Assembly: GCA_021805305.1 (NCBI GenBank)
Contig: JAJZFO010000043.1
Coordinates: 1-11,255, forward strand
DNA: 11,255 nucleotides
From: Actinomycetes bacterium
GTDB taxonomy: Bacteria > Actinomycetota > Acidimicrobiia > Acidimicrobiales > RAAP-2
Reading direction: 5' to 3'
The notes under the pieces are model-generated. The model saw only the letters and a list, made by a program, of their open reading frames with translations, searched no databases and was not told the origin of the DNA. Every line of letters starts with the position of its first letter. Positions within the stretch are counted from its first letter, which is position 1. The translations under genes and the position numbers were made by a program. Shown piece after piece: positions 5,379-11,255 of this stretch.

Positions 5379-7106
5379 ATGGCGAAAACGCCGGCGAGCG
5401 ACCACCGCGAACGAACGCCCATCGGCGAACGGGCGCCACGGTTCGGGATACGAGAGCTACTGGCCGGGGTGACGAGGCGTAACGCCGCGGGACAGGTCCT
5501 GGCCGGGGTGACGTTGCTGGCCATCGCGGTGCCCGAGCAGTTGGCCACCTCGCAACTGGCCGGCGTGCCGGCCTTCGCGGCGATGATCGCCTTCATCGCC
5601 GCGACCCTGGTGTTCGCGGCCTTCGGGTCGAACCCCATCGTCTCGGTCGGGGCCGACTCCACCATCGCCCCCCTGTTCGCGGTCGCGCTCCTACGGGTGT
5701 CGCTGCCCGCCAGTGCGCAGTACTACGGGTTGGTGGCCGCCGCGGCCGTCGTGACCGGGGTCCTCTTGGTGATCGTGGGCCTGTTCCGACTGGGGTGGTT
5801 GGCCGACTTCATGTCGGTGCCCATCGTGACGGGCTTCCTGGGCGGCATCGGCGTCATCATCATCGTGCACCAGTTGCCCCACGTCCTCGGCGTCGCGGCG
5901 GGGGGCGAATCGGTGATGCAGCGCCTCTCGTCGCTGGGCCGGCACCTCGGGCACGTCAACGCCTGGTCGTTCGCCATCGCGTCGGGCACCCTGATCATCA
6001 TGCTGGTGGGAGAGCGGGTGAACCCCCGATGGCCCTGGGCGCTGGGCGCCGTCCTGGTGGGGTCGGTGCTGGCGGCGAGCCTGTCGCTCGGGCGCCACGG
6101 GGTCGCCCTCCTCGGCACCGTCAGTGCCGGACTCCCGCACTGGCGCCTCACGGGGCTCTCGTGGCACGACTGGAGCGTGGTGGTGACGACCTCGCTGACC
6201 CTGGTGGTAGTCATCATGAGTCAGAGCGCCGCGACGGCGAGGTCCTCGGCCGACGAGATTGGGGTGGCCGACGACCTGAGTCGCGATTTCGTCGGGGTGG
6301 GACTGGCCAACGTCGCGACCGGGCTGCTGGGCACGATACCGGTGGACGCCTCACCCGCGCGCACCAACGTGACCCAGCTCGCCGGCGGCCGCACCAAGCT
6401 GGTCGCCCTGGTGGCCGGGCTCGGCGCGTTGGCGCTGTCACCGCTCGCCGGCGAGGCGCGCTTCGTGCCCCTGCCGACGTTGGCCGGGGTCCTGGTGTTC
6501 GTGGCCGGGCGGCTGATCAAGGTCGCCCAGTTGCGACACGTGTGGCGGATGAGCCGCGTCGAATTCGCCTTCGCACTGGTCGCGTGGGTGGGGGTGATAC
6601 TGCTCGGCGTTGAAGTGGGTCTGGCCATCGCGGTCGGTCTGGCGATACTGGTCCAGATGTGGCGCGCGGCGCGCCCGCGCATGGTGGAGATGGGCCGGCG
6701 CCAGGGCACGACGAGCTGGGAACCGTGTACGAACAAGTCGGTCGAGCGGGTGGACCACATCCTGGCCGTGCTCTTCGACGAGGACCTCTTTTTCGCCAAC
6801 GCCAACGTCTTTCGCCGAGAACTTCACGACTTGATGCGCCAGCACCCCAAGACGCGCCACGTCATCGTGGACGCGGTGGCCATCTCCGACATCGACTTCA
6901 CGGCGCTGGCGACGCTGAGTCAGATCGCCGCGGACCTCGCGAACGACGCGGTGAGCCTCTCGTTCGCCCGCGCGAGTACCACCGTGCGCGACGTGCTGGC
7001 TCACGCCCCCGACGAGGTCGCGCGCCAGATCGCGTGCTACGACAGCGTGGACTCCGCGGTCACCCACGCCCTTAGGTCCAAGTCGAACGACTCCAAGTCG
7101 AACTAG
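5379..7106 (+). CDS. SulP family inorganic anion transporter with C-terminal STAS domain
   Basis: The 575-residue membrane protein has a basic cytoplasmic N-terminus of about 40 residues, a transport domain of roughly ten or more hydrophobic segments (about 40-430) and a STAS domain (about 458-560). The SulP pattern is visible in [21 protein letters not shown] and [19 protein letters not shown] (S89-VGADS-94). [18 protein letters not shown] sequence near the later helices and [20 protein letters not shown] match the family's conserved helix 10 region. In the STAS domain, [17 protein letters not shown] has Phe507 followed by Thr508 where a Ser or Thr follows the Asp in many members. SulP proteins move sulfate, bicarbonate or dicarboxylates; the substrate cannot be told, and no sulfur or carbon-fixation gene is adjacent. 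The C-terminus ends in a small SKSND-SKSN duplication, and the stop overlaps that of acnA. Confidence 0.92.
   Translation: MAKTPASDHRERTPIGERAPRFGIRELLAGVTRRNAAGQVLAGVTLLAIAVPEQLATSQLAGVPAFAAMIAFIAATLVFAAFGSNPIVSVGADSTIAPLFAVALLRVSLPASAQYYGLVAAAAVVTGVLLVIVGLFRLGWLADFMSVPIVTGFLGGIGVIIIVHQLPHVLGVAAGGESVMQRLSSLGRHLGHVNAWSFAIASGTLIIMLVGERVNPRWPWALGAVLVGSVLAASLSLGRHGVALLGTVSAGLPHWRLTGLSWHDWSVVVTTSLTLVVVIMSQSAATARSSADEIGVADDLSRDFVGVGLANVATGLLGTIPVDASPARTNVTQLAGGRTKLVALVAGLGALALSPLAGEARFVPLPTLAGVLVFVAGRLIKVAQLRHVWRMSRVEFAFALVAWVGVILLGVEVGLAIAVGLAILVQMWRAARPRMVEMGRRQGTTSWEPCTNKSVERVDHILAVLFDEDLFFANANVFRRELHDLMRQHPKTRHVIVDAVAISDIDFTALATLSQIAADLANDAVSLSFARASTTVRDVLAHAPDEVARQIACYDSVDSAVTHALRSKSNDSKSN
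7077..7103 (+). repeat. Tandem repeat at the sulP 3' end
   Basis: TCCAAGTCGAAC occurs twice (7077-7088 and 7092-7103) with a 15-base period, encoding the C-terminal residues SKSND-SKSN. The exact identity suggests a recent in-frame duplication in the disordered tail beyond the STAS domain. Confidence 0.75.
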
Positions 7107-9784
7107 TCCTGCGCCAACTGGCGCAGGACGAAGTTCAACACGCCGCCGTGGCGGTAGTAGTCCGCTTCGGTGGGCGTGTCGATGCGCAAACGCGCCTCGA
7201 ACGCGAGGGTCTCGCCGTTGTGACGCACGGCGCTCACGGTGACGCGCGGCACGGTTTCTCCGCGGTTGAGCGGGTCCAGGCCGCGGATCGAGAAGGTCTC
7301 GGTGCCGTCGAGCTGGTGCGTGGCCGCGGATTCGCCCGGGAGGAACTGCAGGGGCAGCACTCCCATCCCCACCAGGTTGGAGCGGTGAATGCGCTCGAAA
7401 CTCTCGACCAACACGGCCTTGACGCCGAGCAACTTGGTGCCCTTGGCGGCCCAGTCACGGCTCGATCCGCTGCCGTATTCCTTCCCGCCCAGGATCATCA
7501 GTGGCGTCCCCTCGGCCGCGTAGGCCATGGCGGCGTCGAAGATCGACATCTCGGTGCCCTCGGGGAGTTTGACGGTGACGCCCCCCTCGGTGCCCGGGGC
7601 CAGCTGGTTGCGAAGGCGGATGTTCGCGAAGGTGCCGCGCACCATGACCTCGTGATTCCCCCGCCGCGTTCCGTAACTGTTGAAGTCCGCCGCGGCGACG
7701 CCACCGTCGGTCAGGTAACGGCCGGCGGGCACGCTGGGCCGGATGTTGCCCGCGGGCGAGATGTGATCGGTCGTGACCGAGTCACCGAGCTTGGCCAGTA
7801 CGCGCGCGTCGATCAGATCGCTCACGGTGCCGGGCTGCTTGGTCAGGCCCTCGAAGTACGGCGGCAGCTTGACGTAGGTCGAACGGCTGTCCCAGGCGTA
7901 GGTGACGGCGTTGGTGGCGGGCACGGCCCGCCACTTCTCGTCGCCGCTGAAGGCGCTGGCGTAGCGCTCGGCGAACATCTCGGGGGTGACCGACGCGCGA
8001 ACGGCGGCGGCCACGTCGGCGTCGCTGGGCCAGAGGTCCGCGAGGTAGACCGGCTGTCCGTCGCGGTCGGTCCCTAAGGGTTCGCGCGAGAGGTCGATGT
8101 CGATGGTACCGGCGAGGGCGTAGGCCACCACCAGCGGCGGCGACGCCAGGAAGTTCTGCTTCACGTCGGGGTGGATGCGACCCTCGAAGTTGCGGTTGCC
8201 CGAGAGGACCGAGACGACGGACAGGTCGTGTTCGTTCACGGCCTCCGAGACGCCCTCGAGCAACGGGCCGGTGTTGCCGATGCACGTCGTGCACCCGTAG
8301 CCCGCGAGGTAGAAGCCGAGCTGGTCGAGGGAGTCCACGAGCTGCGCGCGCTCGAGGTAGTCCATGACGACGCGGCTCCCCGGGGCGAGGGAGGTCTTGA
8401 CCCACGGCTTGACGCTGACGCCGCGCGCGACCGCGGCCCGGGCCACGAGACCGGCCGCCACCAGCACCGAGGGATTCGACGTGTTGGTGCACGACGTGAT
8501 GGCGGCCACCGTGACGGCACCGTCACGCAGGTGCTCGCCGGCGCCGGTGCCCATGACCTCTTTGGGCTCGCGCCCGAGGGCCGCGCGAAAGGCGCCGCGC
8601 GCGCCCGAGAGCGACACCCGGTCCTGGGGACGCTTGGGGCCGGCGAGACTGGGCTCGACACTCGAGAGGTCGAGCTCGACGTATTCGGAGTAGGTGGGCT
8701 CGAGGGCCTCGGCGTCGTGCCAGATGCCCTGCGCCTTGGCGTAGGCCTCGACGAGGGCCAGCTGCTCCGGGGGACGGCCGGTGAAGGCCAGGTAGTCCAG
8801 GGTCACCCGGTCGATGGGGAAGATCGCGCAGGTCGCCCCGTACTCGGGGGACATGTTGCCGATCGTGGCGCGCGTCTCGAGGGACATGCCCGCCACCCCG
8901 GGACCGTAGGCCTCCACGAACTTGCCGACCACGCCCTGGCGCCGGAGCAGCTCGGTGATGGTGAGCACCACGTCGGTCGCGGTGACGCCCTCGCGCGTGG
9001 CGCCGACCAGTCGGAGCCCGACCACCGGCGGGATGAGCATCGACGTCGGCTGGCCGAGCATGCCGGCCTCGGCTTCGATGCCCCCGACGCCCCAGCCCAG
9101 GACGCCTAGGCCGTTGACCATCGTGGTGTGCGAGTCGGTGCCCACCACGGTGTCGAGGTACGCCACCCCCTGGTTCTCGAAGACCACGCGCGCGAGGTGC
9201 TCGAGGTTCACCTGGTGACAGATGCCCATCCCGGGCGGAACGACGCGGAATTGGTCGAAGCTGCTCTGGGCCCACTTCAAGAAGGTGTAGCGCTCGATGT
9301 TGCGTTCGTATTCGATCGCCACGTTCTGGTCGAAGCTCTGCGCGGTGCCCGTGCGCTCGAGGATGACCGAGTGGTCAATGACCAGTTCGACGGGCACGAG
9401 CGGGTTGATCTTGGCCGGGTCACCGCCCAGGGCGATGATGGCGTCACGCATGGAGGCGAGGTCCACGACGGCGGGCACGCCCGTGAGGTCCTGCATCAAG
9501 ACGCGCGCCGGGGTGAAGGCGATCTCGGTGGCGTCGTCACCGGCGGCCTCGCCGTGGCGCGTCGGGGTCTCACTCCAGCGCGCCACCGACTCGATGTCGG
9601 AGGCGGTGACCTTGACGCCGTCCTCGTGGCGCAGGAGGTTCTCGAGGAGCACCTTGATGGAGTAGGGCAGGCGGTCGACGGCGAACTGACTGAGGCCGCT
9701 GGCGCGCAGTGAGTAGTACTTGAGGGAGCGACCGTTCACGTCCAGGGTGTCGAGCGCGTTGAAGGAGTTGAGGGAGGAGGTCAT
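7103..9784 (-). CDS. acnA: Aconitate hydratase A (aconitase)
   Basis: This 893-residue enzyme interconverts citrate and isocitrate through cis-aconitate in the TCA cycle, in the cytoplasm. The [4Fe-4S] ligands are Cys432 ([11 protein letters not shown]), Cys498 and Cys501 ([14 protein letters not shown]), close to Cys437, Cys503 and Cys506 of human IRP1. Other marks are [49 protein letters not shown] and the swivel-domain [12 protein letters not shown] with Arg776. Full length matches the monomeric AcnA/IRP1 type rather than AcnB. ATG 9784 is preceded by a -10-like CAGAAT six bases upstream and no Shine-Dalgarno. The frame stays open far upstream, but that part is antisense to argS. A rare TTA codon lies at Leu570. 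The stop overlaps sulP's, and argS diverges 90 bases away. Confidence 0.97.
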   Translation of the reverse strand: MTSSLNSFNALDTLDVNGRSLKYYSLRASGLSQFAVDRLPYSIKVLLENLLRHEDGVKVTASDIESVARWSETPTRHGEAAGDDATEIAFTPARVLMQDLTGVPAVVDLASMRDAIIALGGDPAKINPLVPVELVIDHSVILERTGTAQSFDQNVAIEYERNIERYTFLKWAQSSFDQFRVVPPGMGICHQVNLEHLARVVFENQGVAYLDTVVGTDSHTTMVNGLGVLGWGVGGIEAEAGMLGQPTSMLIPPVVGLRLVGATREGVTATDVVLTITELLRRQGVVGKFVEAYGPGVAGMSLETRATIGNMSPEYGATCAIFPIDRVTLDYLAFTGRPPEQLALVEAYAKAQGIWHDAEALEPTYSEYVELDLSSVEPSLAGPKRPQDRVSLSGARGAFRAALGREPKEVMGTGAGEHLRDGAVTVAAITSCTNTSNPSVLVAAGLVARAAVARGVSVKPWVKTSLAPGSRVVMDYLERAQLVDSLDQLGFYLAGYGCTTCIGNTGPLLEGVSEAVNEHDLSVVSVLSGNRNFEGRIHPDVKQNFLASPPLVVAYALAGTIDIDLSREPLGTDRDGQPVYLADLWPSDADVAAAVRASVTPEMFAERYASAFSGDEKWRAVPATNAVTYAWDSRSTYVKLPPYFEGLTKQPGTVSDLIDARVLAKLGDSVTTDHISPAGNIRPSVPAGRYLTDGGVAAADFNSYGTRRGNHEVMVRGTFANIRLRNQLAPGTEGGVTVKLPEGTEMSIFDAAMAYAAEGTPLMILGGKEYGSGSSRDWAAKGTKLLGVKAVLVESFERIHRSNLVGMGVLPLQFLPGESAATHQLDGTETFSIRGLDPLNRGETVPRVTVSAVRHNGETLAFEARLRIDTPTEADYYRHGGVLNFVLRQLAQD
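7106..7129. terminator. Perfect 10-bp hairpin at the sulP/acnA convergent stops
   Basis: GTCCTGCGCC (7106-7115) and GGCGCAGGAC (7120-7129) are exact reverse complements around the loop AACT. The stem begins at the last base of the sulP stop codon and encodes the last eight residues of aconitase (VLRQLAQD). It would form in both transcripts. No U-tract follows on either strand, so it may be an atypical terminator or an mRNA 3'-end stabiliser. The pairing is certain; the function is inferred. Confidence 0.6.
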
Positions 9785-9790
9785 AGCACT

Positions 9791-9796
9791 ATTCTG
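9791..9796 (-). promoter_or_regulatory. Candidate -10-like hexamer for acnA
   Basis: On the minus strand CAGAAT is followed by AGTGCT and then the ATG, six bases of spacing. It lacks the first T of TANNNT. A run of A on the minus strand lies just upstream (plus-strand TTTTT at 9801-9805); no good -35 was seen. Confidence 0.4.
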
Positions 9797-9811
9797 CCCG
9801 TTTTTCGTGAG

Positions 9812-9854
9812 CCGACGCGCTCGCGGCGGACAACCCGACACCGACGCGTTCGCG
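9812..9854 (+). repeat. 14-bp direct repeat in the acnA/argS divergent gap
   Basis: CCGACGCGCTCGCG (9812-9825) and CCGACGCGTTCGCG (9841-9854) match at 13 of 14 bases, 29 bases apart start to start. Each contains CGCG-NN-CGCG, a short dyad. They lie upstream of both candidate -10 elements, so they could be operator half-sites controlling one or both genes, or a chance GC-rich echo. Confidence 0.45.
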
Positions 9855-9862
9855 CGAGGTGG

Positions 9863-9868
9863 GAGAAT
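9863..9868 (+). promoter_or_regulatory. Candidate -10-like hexamer for argS
   Basis: GAGAAT ends six bases before the GTG at 9875, matching A at position 2 and T at position 6 but not the first T of TANNNT. GGGAG at 9861-9865, nine bases before the GTG, could alternatively be a weak Shine-Dalgarno. Confidence 0.4.
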
Positions 9869-9874
9869 GGGACG

Positions 9875-11255
9875 GTGACCTCCACCTACGACGCTCTTCT
9901 CGGCCGACTCGTCCGCGCCTTCGACGCTCTTTTGCCGGGCGCCGACCCGGCGCTGCGCCCCTCGGAACGCGGTGACTACCAGGCCAACGGGGTGATGGCA
10001 CTGGCCAAGGCGCGCGGAGAGAACCCCCGCGCGACCGCCGCCGCGGTCCTCGAGAACCTCGACCTGTCCGGCATTGCGCAGGTGGAGGTCGCCGGACCGG
10101 GGTTCCTCAATCTCACGCTCACCACCGCGTTCTTGCACGACCAGCTCGGTGCGCTCCTCGCCGACGAGCGCCTGGGTGTGCCCCGGGGTGGGGCGCGCAC
10201 CACGGTCATCGATTATTCGGCGCCCAACGTGGCCAAGGAGATGCACGTGGGTCACTTGCGCTCCACGGTGATCGGTGACGCCCTCGCCCGGCTGCACCGT
10301 TTTCGCGGTGACACCGTGGTGGCGCGCAATCACGTGGGCGACTGGGGCACGCCCTTTGGGATGCTGATCGAACACCTCCTGGACCTGGGCGAGGAGGAGG
10401 CCGTCGCGTCCCTGTCGATTGGTGACCTCGACGGGTTCTATCGGGACGCCCGCGTCAAGTTCGACGCGGACGACGCCTTCAAGGAGCGCAGTCGCGCCCG
10501 CGTGGTGGCGCTGCAGAGCGGCGACCCCGAGACCCGGCGACTCTGGCGGGTCCTCGTCGACGAGTCCGTGGCGTACTTCGCCGAGGTCTACCGGGCCCTG
10601 GACGTGACCCTGCGCCCCGTCGACGTCGTGGGTGAGTCGTACTACAACCCGATGCTCGAGGACGTGGTGCGCGACCTCGACGCGGCGGGGCTCCTGGTCG
10701 AGAGCGGGGGCGCGCTGTGCGTCTTTCCCGCGGGTTTCACGAATCGCGAGGGCGAACCCCTGCCGCTGATCGTGCAGAAGCGTGACGAGGGTTTCGGTTA
10801 CGCCGCGTCGGACCTGGCGGCGGTGCGCGATCGCGTGGGGAACCTGCACGCCGACGAGATCCTCTACGTGGTGGGTGCCCCCCAGGGCCAGCACTTCGAG
10901 ATGGTGTTCGCGGTCGCGCGCGCCGCCGGGTGGTTGCCCGACACGGTGCGTTGCGAGCACGTGGCCTTCGGCAACGTCCTCGGTCCCGATCGCAAGATGT
11001 TCAAGACGCGTTCGGGTGAGACGGTCAAGCTCATCGACCTGCTGGCCGAGGCCACGCAGCGCGCCAGCGCGGCGCTGGCGACGCGCGCGAGCACCCTGGA
11101 CGACGACGAGCGTCGCGTCCTAGCCACGCAGATCGCGCGCGCCGCGATCAAGTACGCCGACCTCTCGACGGATCGCCAGCGCGACTACGTGTTCGACCTC
11201 GACCGGATGATCGCCTTCGAGGGCGACACCGGCCCGTACCTGCAGTACGCCCACG
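9875..11255 (+). CDS. argS: Arginyl-tRNA synthetase (3' part beyond the right edge)
   Basis: The GTG at 9875 opens a frame of 460 codons still open at the window end. It is a class I synthetase that charges tRNA-Arg with arginine using ATP. The first 110 or so residues fit the additional N-terminal tRNA-binding domain (for example GPGFLNLTL). The HIGH motif is H124-VGH in [18 protein letters not shown], followed by [27 protein letters not shown] and [17 protein letters not shown] follow, the latter containing the KMSKS-equivalent K374-[15 protein letters not shown] at the edge is the conserved stretch leading to the DALR anticodon-binding domain, which is outside the window together with roughly 90-120 residues. 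The start is supported by the N-terminal family match and a -10-like GAGAAT six bases upstream. Divergent from acnA. Confidence 0.96.
   Translation, partial: MTSTYDALLGRLVRAFDALLPGADPALRPSERGDYQANGVMALAKARGENPRATAAAVLENLDLSGIAQVEVAGPGFLNLTLTTAFLHDQLGALLADERLGVPRGGARTTVIDYSAPNVAKEMHVGHLRSTVIGDALARLHRFRGDTVVARNHVGDWGTPFGMLIEHLLDLGEEEAVASLSIGDLDGFYRDARVKFDADDAFKERSRARVVALQSGDPETRRLWRVLVDESVAYFAEVYRALDVTLRPVDVVGESYYNPMLEDVVRDLDAAGLLVESGGALCVFPAGFTNREGEPLPLIVQKRDEGFGYAASDLAAVRDRVGNLHADEILYVVGAPQGQHFEMVFAVARAAGWLPDTVRCEHVAFGNVLGPDRKMFKTRSGETVKLIDLLAEATQRASAALATRASTLDDDERRVLATQIARAAIKYADLSTDRQRDYVFDLDRMIAFEGDTGPYLQYAH

Noticed and set aside
1507..8077. Rare TTA leucine codons in the fpg-like gene (codon 61) and acnA (codon 570) as possible bldA-type regulation
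   Set aside because: Two isolated codons, one in a central-metabolism gene, fit ordinary codon noise. bldA-type control is a Streptomyces feature not supported here.
9785..10960. In-frame upstream extension of acnA to a 1285-residue protein
   Set aside because: The added part is antisense to argS and crosses the intergenic gap. Aconitase homology begins at the ATG at 9784 and gives the normal 893 residues.
1..11255. A previously undescribed multi-gene system, mobile element, CRISPR array or defence island
   Set aside because: All ten genes belong to recognised families, base composition is even, and I saw no terminal inverted repeats, integrase or transposase motifs, spaced repeats or tRNA-like attachment sites.

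Overview
The window is a dense, very GC-rich bacterial chromosome segment: ten genes, no gap over about 130 bases, G or C in nearly all third codon positions, and several GTG starts. A stand-alone F420-binding FrhB-type protein, a histidine phosphatase resembling the actinobacterial MSMEG_4193 group, a PIG-L deacetylase and apparently leaderless genes point to Actinomycetota, perhaps a deep branch such as Acidimicrobiia. The class is inference. No mobile element, phage gene, tRNA, rRNA or CRISPR array was seen.

Layout. Leftward: an F420/FrhB-family iron-sulfur oxidoreductase (155-1279) whose stop overlaps the GTG start of a histidine phosphatase running off the left edge. Rightward: an Fpg/Nei DNA glycosylase (1327-2112) and a DedA membrane protein (2164-2784). 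Leftward: a Bcp/PrxQ peroxiredoxin (2781-3245), convergent with dedA. Rightward: a DEAD-box RNA helicase (3374-4621), a PIG-L deacetylase overlapping it by GTGA (4618-5355), and a SulP anion transporter with a STAS domain (5379-7106). Leftward: aconitase A (7103-9784), convergent with sulP. Rightward: arginyl-tRNA synthetase from 9875, cut by the right edge.

The genes are mostly housekeeping (central carbon metabolism, translation, DNA and oxidative repair, transport) and do not form one pathway. The clearest shared context is two translationally coupled pairs (FrhB/phosphatase and helicase/deacetylase). I found no convincing new multi-gene system.

The more interesting signals are in gene architecture. 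Seven of the eight genes that do not overlap an upstream gene have a -10-like hexamer ending 6 or 7 bases before the start codon, suggesting leaderless mRNAs; only the peroxiredoxin has a clear Shine-Dalgarno. Both convergent pairs end on a shared CTAG carrying both stop codons, each next to a dyad; the one at sulP/acnA is a perfect 10-bp stem. A symmetric -10 element lies between the peroxiredoxin and helicase genes, and a near-perfect 14-bp direct repeat lies between acnA and argS.
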